A program made the translations under genes and the position numbers. A DNA stretch of 64,000 nucleotides from Flammula alnicola (Eukaryota > Basidiomycota > Agaricomycetes > Agaricales > Strophariaceae), in the NCBI GenBank assembly GCA_015499995.1, contig JADNRV010000174.1, positions 1 through 64,000 of the forward strand. The letters run 5' to 3'. Positions 22,776 through 34,522 of the stretch are shown piece after piece. The notes under the pieces were generated by a model. The model saw nothing but the letters and a program-made list of their open reading frames with translations. It did not search any database and had not been told where the DNA came from. Position 1 is the stretch's first letter. The number at the start of each line of letters is the position of its first letter.

Positions 22776-25700
22776 TTAGGAGAAATAACACTCAGACCAT
22801 GTCTTGCCAATGGAAAGATGGCGGCCATAGTCAATGAGAGCGGTGCCTTCAGGCCCGATAACAAGTGTGTTACGAGGAGGATAGGGCACCTGGGTACGAA
22901 AATGGGGTGATATCCAAAAAAAGAGGCCATTGTGAGCAGTTATCCATCCATCTTGCTCGAATGTGAAATTTTCCACGGACAAAATATCACTGTGTACATG
23001 ATGAGATAATAGAGAAGCATTGATTAAGATGTCAGTGAAGGTTTCAGCGACGGTGTCGCCAGTGCGTGCATCCCATACTCGGATGGTTCGATCCGCAGAG
23101 CCAGAGACGATACGGGTGCCATCAGGAGAGAATGCAACTGACTCGACTCCACGAGTGTGCCCTTTGAATGGTCCAGCGACGGTGTCGCCAGTGCGTGCAT
23201 CCCATACTCGGATGGTTCGATCCTCAGAGCCAGAGACGATGTGGGTGCCATCGGGAGAGAATGCAACTGACCAGACTGAATATGTGTGCCCTTCAAATGG
23301 TCCAGCGACGGTGTCGCCAGTGCGTGCATCCCATACTCGGATAGTTCCATCATCGCCGCCAGAGACGATGCGCATGCCATCAGGAGAGAATGCAACTGAC
23401 CAGACTGAAGATGTGTGCCCTTCAAATGGTCCAGCGACGGTGTCGCCAGTGCGTGCATCCCATACTCGGATGGTTTTATCACCGGAGCCAGAGACGATGC
23501 GCATGCCATCGGGAGAGAATGCAACCGACCAGACCGAAGATGTGTGCCCTTGGAATGGCCCAGCGACGGTGTCGCCAGTGCGTGCATCCCATTTTCGGAT
23601 GGTTTGATCCTCGGAGCCAGAGATGACGCGCATGCCGTCAGGAGAGAATGCAACTGACCTGACCGAATTTGTGTGCCCTTCAAATGGTCCAGCGACGGTG
23701 TCGCCAGTGCGTGCATCCCATACTCGGATGCTATCATCTTCAGAGCCAGAGACGATGCGCGTGCCATCGGGAGAGAATGCAACTGAGCAGACCATATTTG
23801 TGTGCCCTTCAAATGGTCCAGCGACGGTGTCGCCAGTGCGTGCATCCCATACTCGGATGGTTTGATCATCGGAGCCAGAGACGATGCTCGTGCCATCAGG
23901 AGAGAATGCAACTGACCAGACTGAATTTGTGTGCCCTTTGAATGGTCCAGCGATGGCATCGCCAGTGCGTGCATCCCATACTCGGATAGTATCATCATCG
24001 GAGCCAGAGACGATGCGGGTGCCGTCGGGAGAGAATGCAACTGACAAGACCCAATGTGTGTGCCCTTCGAATGGTTCAGCAACGGCGTTGCCAGTGCGTG
24101 CATCCCATACTCGGATGGTTTCATCATAAGAGCCAGAGACGATGCGGGTGCCGTCGGGAGAGAATGCAACTGATCTGACTGAACCTGTGTGCCCTTTGAA
24201 TGGTCCAGCGACGGTGTCGCCAGTGCGTGCATCCCATACTCGGATGGTTTTATCCTCGGAGCCAGAGACGATGCGGGTGCCGTCGGGAGAGAATGCAACT
24301 GACAAGACCCAATGTGTGTGCCCTTCGAATGGTTCAGCGACGGCGTTGCCAGTGCGTGCATCCCATACTCGGATGGTTTTATCATAAGAGCCAGAGACGA
24401 TGCGCGTGCCATCAGGAGAGAATGCAACTGACCAGACCGACGAATCTGTTTTCCATATTCCGATAGCTGCACTTGGCCATTGCTCCACCGCACTCCCTTT
24501 TACATCTATCAGTCCTCGTGTGTGTCCCCAGTAGTTTTCATGCACAGAACTGGACCTTGGGCAGAATGGCAATCCAGAGATGTAGATGTGTGGTGTGCTA
24601 CGCGTACACGCCCCAGCTGCAAAGCGCGTTACAAACGCCTCTGCATCAGCCACTTGTTTGCGCGTATTGATATCGGAATCCTTTTTACATGATCTCAGTT
24701 TGAAAGTCGACATCGTGGGTGGCACGTTCACTTACCTTTGGCAACCAGTGCTGTACCTGGCGCAGTATCTCTCCACCTATCCCCATGCGTCGTTTAAGGT
24801 TAAGTACCTCCATCCAGAACAATAGTCGGTGGATCAGAAAGTCAATGAGCCTTTCGTGGGCCGTGACTGTGAAATTTCCTTGACGAAGATGCTCGCCCCA
24901 GTACCGACATGCGTATGAGAGGGCCGCAGAGATAGATTTCTCGCTGCGTTCCTGTAAGTCCAACACATCCTCGTCGAATACGAATGACGATTCAAGTTTG
25001 CAGATGTTGAATTTTAGCTGTGCCTTCATCAGATCGAAGCAACCGTTGGCTAGGATTTCACTGTGGTGAGTCGTTTTACAGTGGAACTTCCTGGATCGAC
25101 GTTTATTGAAAAGATAGTCGGGAAAAGATGCATGGAAAGGGGAAACCAGTCCCTGTACGCCCTCTTGCACGTGTAATATCGATCGCAGTGGCTGTAATGA
25201 AAAGCGAACTTGCTCTTCAGTGAGGCTGAGAAGCGACGCCAGTGTTTGGACAGACATTGGTTCCTTTGCGCATACCACTGTCCGCAGCGTAAGCAGAATA
25301 TCATTCACCTCCTGCTCTTCGAGGCGCTTTCGGTCGACAGCTGCAGAAAGAATGCCCGTGTATAATCCATTGAGTTCGTCATGCTGTTTGCTCGACCCAG
25401 AGACCATTCCAAGTACCGTCCGCAAGCGAGCGCTGGAGTTCACGTGAAGATCGCCTGGATGAATATATCGCACAGCTGTCGCGGCATAAATGAACAGTTT
25501 CCCGGCAAGCTTTGCAAGCCGTTCCACTTCGTTGGGTGATGGGGGTGGGGACATGGATCTAAGCGCCTCGGTGAGGTACTTCTTGATGTCCGCTTCCACG
25601 ATCGATTCCTCGATGTCGTGCAGATGTAGTACCGAAGGCGAATATCCTGGCGCCGACATTTTCTCACGAATCGTGGGCTCCGGTCGACTTGTGACAAAGA

Positions 25701-27285
25701 ACTTGATGGGCAGGTCCCCTGCGAGCTTCAGCAGTGTTTCAAGAAACAGCCGGAATGCGTCGCCGTCGTCGCACTCGTCCAACGCGTCGACCACAATGAC
25801 CACGCTTTCTGGCATCGCGGTTCTCACCGCTTTTATTGGCACCTGCACGAGCTTCTCGAACTGCCCTTTGACGTTTAACTTGCTGGCCTCTGGCTTCTCA
25901 TCTAGGACTTTGCACAGTATCGCTCGAAAGGCAGGAGAGTATTGAGCGAGTTGGTATGCGAGGCTGGGTATGATGTTGTTGACATCGCGACACAAGGGTG
26001 AGATACGGGAACAGAAATAGTTGCCGCCCAGTCGCCTGTTCTCCTCCAACCACTCGCACAAGCTGTATACGATCGTCGTCTTGCCAGTCCCTGCCATCCC
26101 GTTCATCCAGTACACCTTAGCCCCTTTCGGATCTACGACCCAGCCTTTTAGATCTTCTAGGATCTTCTCGCGCGTCTCTGCAGTGCACCCGCGTCGCTTG
26201 ATGGTCGTGGAGTAGCTCGAGTTATATCGAGCGTCGTCCACTGGGGACATGTCTTTAAGTAAGACTGTCTACAAGTGGAATGTCAATTTAGTTATCGATG
26301 CTTGGTCAGATCATCCTACCTCGCGCAGTTTTCTTGTATCTTGCCAAGTTCGAAGACTAATGTCGCTCTACCAGTCTGTCAGACCTCCGCACCAGATACG
26401 AATTGTCGTGTACTCACTTGCAGTTGACGAAACAATGAGTCTATCCGACGATACCGCTGGATCACATCCCCCTGGTCCTGATTTGCTTCAACAATTCGCC
26501 TTCCCTTGCCGCGATCTTGCTGTTGGCTGATGTGTGTCAATTCCGCTTTGATTGATCTACAAAGCTGGTCATTAACACCCGATGCCTGGCCGAGCATCCG
26601 ACACTCACTCAATAATGCGTGCAACGCTGCCGCTAACGTCTTCTGCGACGAGCTTCGTTACATATGGCGCCAGAGTGTTCGCCATACTTGTGAGTTCCGT
26701 CGCAAGTTTTTCATATTCTTCATGATTCCCTGCGACTGCCTGCGGTGTAAATCAGACAAGGTAAAGGGTGTTGAATCCACAACTGTAACCTACTTGTATC
26801 AGATCCAGACAAGCGACTAACCCACCGACAGCTGACTTGAGAGGAGCACACGCAGCTGCGCTCTTTTCCAGAAGCCTGAGCGCTGTTTCAAGCCCGTTCC
26901 ATGCCACACCCCAAGCCTTCTTGCGTTTATCGGAAGTATTGGGTTCAGGGTGAGAAGAGGACTGCTGTGAGGATGGGCGGGATGTTGGCAATACAGCGTC
27001 TTGAGATCGATTCCCTATCACCCCCGGCGTCTCGTTGATTTTATCGGTAGAATTGGTCCCAAGGAGATCAGAAGATTGCTGAGAAGAAGGGTGAGGGGTT
27101 GACAATATAGCGTCCTGAGATCGATTCCTTTCCACACCGGGAGCGTCATTGGGTATATTGGCAGTACTAGTTCCAGGGAGAGCAAGGGAATGCGGAGACG
27201 ACGGGCGTGAAGTTGGAAATATAGCGTCTCGAGCACGTCGCAGCGCCTTTCCAAAGCGCTTGGAAATTTTTGGTGGAGACGGCAT
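22776..27285 (-). CDS. STAND (NLR-like) protein: helical N-terminus, NACHT NTPase, 11 WD40 repeats
   Basis: Signal-transduction NTPase of the fungal NACHT-WD40 class (like the NWD/HET-E type), which in other fungi acts in non-self recognition. Exons: 27285-26794, 26739-26609, 26556-26418, 26367-26320, a NACHT exon from 26268, and a WD40 exon ending at 22776. The N-terminus has a 34-residue Ser-rich repeat region, then a helical domain (SAVGGLVACLDLIQAVAGNHEEYEKLA). NACHT: P-loop NGMAGTGKTT, Walker B VIVVDALDEC, sensor FVTSRPEP. Then come 11 WD40 units and a C-terminal cap (about 85 aa) ending TWSECYFS. The junction between the NACHT and WD40 exons (about 24720-24650) has several possible splice sites; one candidate joins ...LPKVSE to the ADAEAFVTRFA segment. 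No stop interrupts the gene, which gives about 1,400 aa. Start 27285 was preferred to an ATG at 27372. Confidence 0.85.
23032..24450 (-). repeat. Array of 11 near-identical 129 nt WD40-coding repeats
   Basis: Eleven in-frame units of 43 codons, each built on HTxxVxSVAFSPDGxxIVSG then SxDxTIRVWDARTG. Units differ mainly at a few fixed places: the two residues after HT, the residue after the following V, the two after SPDG, and the residues around the D before TIRVW. This concentration of change on blade surfaces while the DNA backbone stays uniform is what is known for high-internal-conservation WD40 repeats of fungal STAND genes. The repeats also create long artefactual ORFs in the other frames. 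Confidence 0.9.
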
Positions 27286-27443
27286 CGTAGTCGAGGAAGT
27301 GGGGAGATCTGATAGCGCAGTCCTGGGTACATGTATTGGGCACGAGGCGCAAGCGAGTAACCGACCTGTCATATAAGCCTGTAACGGTCAGGTCGGCCAA
27401 AACGTTGATGGCGGCAGGCACCCAGATAATAATACATCAGCAA

Positions 27444-28370
27444 TATGACTGCCCAGGTGCACTTTTATTCCCACGCGCGCGCGCGCGCGAGTTGTGTCTG
27501 TGTGTGCACCCGAGGTGGCCTCAACTCATGTAAAACTACAATTTCGTCAGGCTATCGGCTCATTGGACCTCCCTCCATATATTTATTAGTTGCAAATAGC
27601 TTTTATCACCGTCTTTTAACCCAAAATGAAGTGAACGGATCCATTTTTGACAATGGTCAAACACTTTCCCACAGGTGCTACAATCTCTACCGAGAAAGCA
27701 TTCGGGAGTTCAGGGGAGAAATTTGAAGGTGATTCTTTTGTAGCAATAATCTAAATTTCTTACAATTTGAGCTTAGTTACACTTTGAAGGCCTCATGCAC
27801 CTCAAATCTAAAAGACTATCATTAAGACCTGCCTAAGGTTCAACAAATATTAATATTATCTAAAAAAAAATAGTTGTGGAAAGGTCTATTCATTTATTTT
27901 CAAGGCCGTTGTGGGTTGACTGAAAGTTCAGAGATTTTGGATTTGAGTCAGCCTGGACAGTGGAGGCACTGTGCATACACCTAAGTCTGAATGTAAAAAT
28001 TAATCTGCTATTAAGAGGTCTTTAATATAAAACTTGTAAGAAATTTAAATTATTGCTATAATAGATTTGACGAAAGGATTGTCGCCTTCAAATTTCTCCA
28101 TTGAACTCCCAAATGCTTTCTCGGTAGAGATTGTAGCACCCGTGGGAAAGTGTTTGACCATTGTCAAAAATGGTTCCGTTCACTTCATTTTGGGTTAAAA
28201 AATGGTGATAAATGCTATTTACAACTAATAAATATATGGAGGGAGGTCCAATGAGCTGACAGCCTGACGAAATTGTAGTTTTACATGAGTTGAGGCCACC
28301 TCGGGTGCACACACAGACACAACTCGCGCGCGCGCGCGCGTGGGAATAAAAGTGCACCTGGGCAGTCATA
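27444..28370. mobile_element. Foldback/MITE-like element with long inverted arms
   Basis: The left arm from 27444 and the right arm to 28370 are inverted copies over about 330-400 bp, starting TATGACTGCCCAGGTGCAC at both ends and including a (CG)n tract followed by TGTGTCTGTGTGTGCACC. The unpaired centre (about 27,830-27,990) is AT-rich. The element is flanked on both sides by CAGCAA (27438-27443 and 28371-28376), a likely 6 bp target-site duplication. No transposase is encoded; the similar short ORFs in the two arms simply reflect the inverted repeat. It lies about 160 bp upstream of the STAND start codon. Confidence 0.8.
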
Positions 28371-28376
28371 CAGCAA

Positions 28377-29194
28377 AGGTGAGATTGTATGATGACAACA
28401 GAACGCGAAAGTAATATCATATACTCATACTACTGCACATACACAAGCGATTTTCAAAATGTTGCACCAACAATGGCCGCTGCATTCGTGAATCGTAAAC
28501 TTGGGAGCGATATTGGAAGCCGGCGCGATGTCGGCAACACTAAATCAAGCGGAGAGACGGGACACGGAAGTGAGGCTTCGTGCTCGTAGTCAGACGTAAA
28601 GAGCACGAAGGTGTGGATGAAAAAATGTATATAAGGTTCACGGTCATGTGACCACGATGTTGTGTGTGTCGTGACTGTCGTCACAGTCGTGAGCCGCCAG
28701 GCTTACAGATATGAGTAATTCGGGTCAGAATATGGCAGAAAGACAGCGTGGGGCCTCCTTGAAGAGGATTGCTGTCTCATTAAGCGCTCTTCTCTGGATG
28801 ATGTGATTAGTGGATGACTTTCGTTAACGTTTTGGAAATTCAAACTTGATTAATATTCCTTCGGAATCTCCCGCTATTTATTGGCTATTTAGAAACTAGA
28901 AAAAAAATAAGAAAACGTTAATGTTGCTCTTAGATTCTGGACCTGCAAATACACCTCGAGAGTCTACATACCGAGGTGTTTTTACAGTACCAATAGGGCA
29001 AGAACGAGACTCGATGAGAACGTTTATATGAGGATTAGTTCCAATCCCATCCATGGCGCACTGCTTGAATAAATATCGGGTGCGAAGTAGCTAACATATA
29101 GTATCAGTCATTTGATTATAATGTACTGGTGTTATATTTGTTAATCTTTTAAGACCCACGAACATATCTACCCACTTAAGAAGCAGCGACAAAA
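28377..29194. other. Intergenic, no supported gene
   Basis: Between the foldback element and the F-box relic. AT-rich and with no coding signal I can support. Confidence 0.45.
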
Positions 29195-30140
29195 CTAAAA
29201 TTCCCAAAGAATCTGAGGGACCCTCTCGCTGAACCATTTCTGGTCCTCTTCGGAAACAGGAGGCTCGAAAGGAGACCGTTTCACGATCAATGCCATCAGC
29301 GGCGGTCCATAAGCCGTGTTCATCTTCCAGTTCGGGTCGCTGTAATCCACATAATGGCTCCTCGCCTCGACCATCTTCTTCAACATCGGTATCGAGAGAT
29401 TCGAGCAAAACGCCAGAACGAGGATCTTCAGATCCGCGCACGTGAATTGAAGGCCACCTAGGACTGGCGCATCTGCAGGTGCACACCCTTCGTCCTTCGG
29501 TGGAGCGACCTCCTCGGACTGGGTGAGGAAGTCGATGAAAGCATCGTCGACGCAGTCACAGTTGGATAGAGAAAGCGATGCGCAGCGCCAGTTTCAGACG
29601 ACCGCGCAGAGGTCGAAGCTTCTTGAGAGGTCATCTAGAGAGACGAGTTGTAGCCTGTCGTCGATGCCTGCGAGAAAATCGCCATCGAGGCCTTCGCAGC
29701 GCCACCAGCTGCACAATTCGGAGGCTATCGAAAGAGCCCGAGGCCCACGATCTTTAATGTCGGAGAGATCTCCCAACACGAGGCGATTTCACGTTTAGGA
29801 AAGGTAATGGGCGGCGTCGTTCAAAGATGTTGGTTCTTCGCTAGCGTCGGTGAAAAGTATCAAGTTTGTCCAAAACGCGGGTGTGGATGAAAGGACGTTT
29901 CTCCACGTCGGGCAAACATTTGCGAGCGAGTATGGAAAGCAGATGGGGCCACATGAATTCTCATACAGACGGAGGTGAGCCTGGCCCAGCAGAAATCTCT
30001 TGATCAAGCCCAGACTTCCTCCTGGATCGGTGTTACGTTGAGGTTGGAGTCGACGGCGTTGAACATGGGTTGAAGATCCCCATGCATATATGTGAATACA
30101 ATAGTGAGGAGTTCTGGGGGCAAAAACTCGATCGTGGTCT
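29195..30140 (-). pseudogene. Broken F-box-like gene
   Basis: Read on the minus strand, an F-box core (FLPPELLTIVFTYMHGDL, about 30,110-30,055) is followed by blocks typical of large Agaricomycete F-box proteins: FPYSLANVCPTWRNVLSSTP, FWTNLILF, LCSWWRCEGLDGDFLAG. A C-terminal segment follows (MLKKMVEARSHYVDYSDPNW to the stop at 29195). These blocks are in consistent order but separated by in-frame stops: TAA and TGA just after AAHYLS near 29,800-29,795, and another near 29,593. There is also a frame change after EEVWA near 30,017. F-box proteins recruit substrates to SCF ubiquitin ligases; this copy looks inactive. Introns could hide some of the breaks, but two stops within three codons argue for decay. 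Confidence 0.6.
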
Positions 30141-30639
30141 TTGGAAATATCCCCGTCGCTCCCGCTGTACAGTACAATGTTGCTTCATTCTGTCAGTTTG
30201 GGAGTGAATTGAGTGATTCCTGGAAAATAAGAAAATATTGGAACCTGCCTGAGCGACTTCGAGATAAGGGTCGTTAAGAGCAATGTAATAATTCAGTCCT
30301 ACAGATCTGTAAATGATAGACAAGCTGTGGGATGGAACAGAGGACTGAGGACGGTAGTTTTGGTTGTAGTTTGGCTTCACGACGCGTTGTGTGGTATTGT
30401 TTGGTAAAGGCCTTAGCCATTGCGTACCTCAACACCAATCGCATCCCGACAATGACCCTCGCCGCATCGACATCCCTCGCTCACTCTTCGATGTCGCGTC
30501 ACAAGAATGTCAGAGCCTATTCGCCGCTGAGATTCTGAAGGGGTTTTCATTCCAAACCCCCGCCTCCTCCCTCGCCAACGACAGCCAAGCGAAGACCGTT
30601 GATACTTTCATCAACGGCTAATTCTCTATCGTCACTGAT

Positions 30640-32521
30640 GAGGCCTCAGCGCTCAGCTCTTGCTTTCAGCAACCCTTCCTTCCATGACGTCAACCCCTAC
30701 CACGTCGAACCCGTCTACTTTCAAGCCATCCAAAAGGATCGACCCAGACAATCCAACTTCACTATCTTCCAAGACCCGCTGTCATTACCGATCATGACAA
30801 TTAATTTCAGGAGATTCGTGTCAATTATCGGGCCTGTTTTCTGGTTGCAGGATCGGGTGGAGGAGATTTTGCTGTGGAAGAGAGGTTGGATGAGAACAGC
30901 AGTATAGATGGCTGCCTACGCATTTTTATGTTCGTCTTGTTTTCTCCTGCATTAGACGACTCTCTAACGATGTCAATAATAAGGCTTCTACCCTCGTCTT
31001 CTCTTGATAATTCCACGTATGGTCCTGATCAGGGTCATTCTACCGACCTACCCATACCCTGCCAAATCGTCGACAAATCCCCTTTATACATCCGAAACCT
31101 CAAATGAACCTTCACTTACGGACTCACCTCCGGCAGAAGGATCTATACCTCAGCAAGCCAACATCCAAGGCATTCAAAATCCGCCATGTAAATATTACCA
31201 TTTCTTTCTGTTTCTCTTGCTAATTGTCTTCCCACTTAGCTCCGACCTTCACGACATTTTTGAACCCTACATCTATCATCTATGTCTCACCCCCGCACGC
31301 CCCAGTACCACCCGCCAGCGAAGCAACCCTACAGCTACGTCTTCTGCTCAACCTCCTCCCACTGCGCGATCTCCATACACCACACACATCTCCCTACCCT
31401 CCTCATCCTGTCCTCCTTCCCTCTTCTCTTCATCATCCACCTCCCAACCTTTCCTATTTGCGAAACATGTCTCTTCATCGGACTCGCGCCCTTCTTCGTG
31501 ATGCATCCCTACATCCAAGCTGCGATGCCGGTGCTTCTGCGTGCTCTGGTGACGCTCGCGCCAGTGATGCTCGTTCGGCTTCGAGAAATGAAGGATAGAG
31601 CGGCTGGCGCGTTGGGTCTGCGAAAGGACGACGTTCGAACGAGCCCTGTCAAGCTGGCGGGCGCAGAACCTGTTGGCGAGAGGGAATCGCCCCTGCCTTT
31701 ATCGATGGTGCTACAGCGCGTGATGGACGACGATCGGCTCAGCGACGAATGCTGGAACTAGGAGATGAGAGGTGCAATGATGGGAGAATGAACGATTTGG
31801 AGGTCGGTTCTTTGCTTTGTTGTTTATCCAATCCTTATTTACTTCATTTAACAGGAGCGTTGTCTGAAGATTCGCCAACAATGGCGGTCACTATGAACAC
31901 GTCATCTTCGACGTCTTCCGTGCCTCCGCAAAAAGGATGGAGTAAACAAAATCTTCGACCTGTAGAGCGGACTGGTTGGACACGAGGAAGGGATGGCTGG
32001 AGCGGTGTCGGTTCCGGGGGAAGTGGAAGCGCGGTGGAGTGTGCTGGCGAAGTCAGGTTCGTCCATCTTTCTTTTACATTTATCTTGTTATATGTACCTT
32101 CAGTCTTTCCCTCGCAACAACCCGTTACTTTCTCTCCCATTCTCTCAACCTGGAAGCGGACAAAGGCTGACAAAGTCTCTTTCTCGCGTTCTTTTTCTTG
32201 CTCTCTTTTTCCTAATAGTAGCAATCTCACATTCTCGCTCGCTCCTGGCTGGGCATTCGTGGAGTCGGAGGATTGGAGGAAGGATTTGCAGTGCGTCTGG
32301 TCTGGGTGTGGTGGTGGTGATTCTGGTATGTCCCTTTTTCTTTGCCGTTTTCTGTTTGCTGACAGATGCGTTTTGGCTTAGACGGATGGGTGTATACAAA
32401 CGACGCGTGGCTTGGTCCAAGACCTTCTCCGTATACTTCAGGCGATGGGTGCTTGATGAGAAGGAGGGGATGGATTCGCCGAGTGTGGTATAATCCGAAG
32501 AGAGCGAGCGAGGACAGCTAG
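30640..32521 (+). pseudogene. Broken PEX30/PEX24-like peroxin with DysF domain
   Basis: The order of conserved blocks matches fungal Pex30/Pex24-type peroxins (ER/peroxisome membrane proteins): FRRFVSIIGPVFWLQDRVEE and ILLWKRGWMRTAV (30,810-30,904), LPTYPYPAK, QANIQGIQN, the membrane segment LFIGLAPFFVMHPYI, and VMDDDRLSDECWN. Then a DysF-N part (ENERFG, KGWSKQNLRPVERTGWTRGRDGW) and a DysF-C part (SDGWVYTNDAW to RRRGWIRRVWYNPKRASEDS) end at 32521. Breaks: a TAG at 30905-30907 where a Trp is expected before MAAYAFLC, a frame change between about 31,300 and 31,390, a TAG after DECWN, and a 2 nt shift before ENERFG. Splice sites around the last exons still look normal (acceptor at 32380-32381), so the decay seems recent. 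Confidence 0.75.
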
Positions 32522-32575
32522 GATTCCAGACATCATGCCTAACCCATAAATGTTCATATTTTTTCTTGCATATTA

Positions 32576-32662
32576 CAGCGCTTTGCAAAAAGCTTGACAC
32601 TCTCGTGACACGTGAGAATTTGAGATAAACAGAGCCAAAGGGAACCCCAGGCTAGGGTTACC
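32576..32662 (+). repeat. Left terminal inverted repeat of the Tc1/IS630-type element
   Basis: 87 bp, matching the inverted right end with only a handful of mismatches. Ends at the GGCTAGGGTTACC block. Preceded by TA. Confidence 0.9.
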
Positions 32663-32715
32663 CCGTTTCCCTGCGTCTCTGACGTTCTTGATACACTATC
32701 CCGCTCTTTCCCGTT

Positions 32716-34415
32716 ATGCCTTCATCTAAGAGCTCTAAAAAGACAGCTAAACGACAAGTTAGACCTAAATCCAAGCAGAAAGCACCACCTCCAGCACCAG
32801 TACCTGAAGAGGAAGAGGAATCTGAATCCGCTGGCAGCCCGGAGCCTGAGCCTGCTTTTCAAGGTATTCTTGCTCATGTGGAGAGCCTTGATGGTTCCGA
32901 AGATGAGGAACAAGATGAAGATGAGTCAGAAATGGAAATATCTGATACTGAGAGTGTTCAGGATGAGGGTGATCGCGTTGAGGAGGACATGTATGCTGAG
33001 GAGGCAGTAGAAGTCCCAAAGAAGCGCAACGGCGCGGCAAAGGAGAATAAAAAGAGTATTCCATTGATTTTCAGCTCTAGAACATACTGATATCTTATTA
33101 CCCTTTGATAGAAAAGGCAGCAAAGGTCAATCAAGCTCTCGATGAAGACCGAGAGGAAGATGTGCCAATACCGAAGATTTCCTTCACAATTTCGACATTT
33201 TCGGCTGAAGAACTCAAAAAAGCACCTGCACGACGTGTCGCAAAGTCCAGCCTTGTCGACATACCAATTGATATGGCTTGGGTTGATGCAATGGGGCATT
33301 TCAAGATTGCTATCTGTGATTTGCTGTTCCCGAAGGACGCTGTCGTCGTGGATGATGCTTTCGAGATGACATGGACTATCCCTCGCATTGCGCCAGGGCC
33401 TTTCGCACTCAACACAGATGCCCACTATGCTCAGCTCATCAACAAGGTCTCGAAGAAAAGCCCCATGGCTCGCATTATTGTCAACGAGGTTCAGAAAACA
33501 GCGGTAAAAAATGAAATACATATCTACTTTCAAAGCTTACCCTGTCATTTATAGGAACCCAACAAAGAGAATGTCCCAGAAACACCAGCCCGTGATCGCG
33601 CTGAAGGTCAAGCAAAACCGAAAGCGAAGAGCAAGGTATGTTCCGATATTGTAACTCATTCTTTTGATGCCCGGCTGAATTTTATTAGGCTCGAAAAGAG
33701 GCAGATATTCTGCCTGCTAATCAAGCTATAAACGATACAATCAAGAGTCTCCGTGAGCACTGGCAGTGCAGCCTAACGACATGCAAACATGATTACTGCT
33801 ATATCCCCGCTGATGGTCCACACTTTCCGTTGAGCCACGAACATTGCGAGAAGTGGGCAGCGGCAATTGTACGTGACATTCTGTCTTTTCAACATTTATT
33901 TCACATGTTTTCTATAGCTCCGTGGGCCGACATCTGCGACCCTTGATAAGCCACCCAACATCCAGCTATTTGATCCTGTATCACCACATACAATTGTTTC
34001 AAAGTCGCCCATATTGCAGGCCCGCCTGAATGCGAAGGAGAAAAGAGACGCCCCTCAGCAACCTCCGCCGCCTCAGCCTATTTTACAGGCTCCACCGGTG
34101 CACATCTATAACTACCAACAGCCACCTGTTGGCGTTTTCGGACCGGCTGCTGGAATTGCGGCCGCTATTCCAAACAATCAGACCGGTTTGATACCAGTAG
34201 GCTGTGCTGAAGGCATCAAACTTGACTTATTGACATTTTGCACGTGCTACAACATTGCCGACGACATCCGTGAGCGTTTACAACTCCATCGCATCACAGG
34301 TACACATGCTTTCGGGCATCTTAGTGGTGACGATTTGAAGGAAATGGGCTTCAAGGTCGGTGAAATCATTGATGTGAAGCAGGCGGTCAAGGAATGGGCA
34401 GTGCCAATGGACTAA
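32716..34415 (+). CDS. Transposon passenger protein with Cys/His cluster and C-terminal SAM-like domain
   Basis: Exons 32716-33055, 33112-33503, 33555-33635, 33689-33868 and 33918-34415 join in one frame to 496 aa. Residues 1-115 are Lys/Ser/Pro then strongly acidic (SEDEEQDEDESEMEISD), likely disordered and nuclear. Residues about 150-240 hold a folded segment (DIPIDMAWVDAMGHFKIAIC, DAFEMTWTIPRIAPGPF). A Cys/His-rich block at 298-324 (C298, C303, H305, C308, H316, H321, H323, C324) could bind zinc. After a Gln/Pro linker, residues about 435-493 resemble a SAM domain (LDLLTFCTCYNIADDIRERL ... LKEMGFKVGEIIDVKQAV). Its start lies 53 bp inside the left inverted repeat. Nothing in it resembles a nuclease or transposase. 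It might aid transposition, targeting or chromatin tethering; that is inference. Confidence 0.8.
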
Positions 34416-34522
34416 CATCTTATTTATAATGGACTTTCATGCTTTTCGAATACCATACAATTTCTATTATTACACATTCTTTGACTGACCCCATACCATT
34501 CATTTATCGCACTCTTTGCTAC

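Noticed and set aside
23032..24450. Regular repeat array resembling a CRISPR or satellite
   Set aside because: Units are 129 nt, contiguous and protein-coding, with differences at codon level; there are no spacers.
23024..24493. A 489-codon minus-strand ORF and many plus-strand ORFs over the WD40 region
   Set aside because: They are frame shadows of the 129 nt repeat: because the unit is a multiple of three and lacks stops in other frames, every frame looks long and repetitive. Only one frame has WD40 residues and continues into NACHT-type neighbours.
27445..28420. Two similar short proteins on opposite strands
   Set aside because: Both derive from the inverted arms of the foldback element; they have no domain and no independent support.
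30391..30621. 76-codon plus-strand ORF as the N-terminus of the PEX30-like gene
   Set aside because: It could be a 5' exon, but I see no conserved motif and no junction to the first recognised block, so I left it out of the gene limits.
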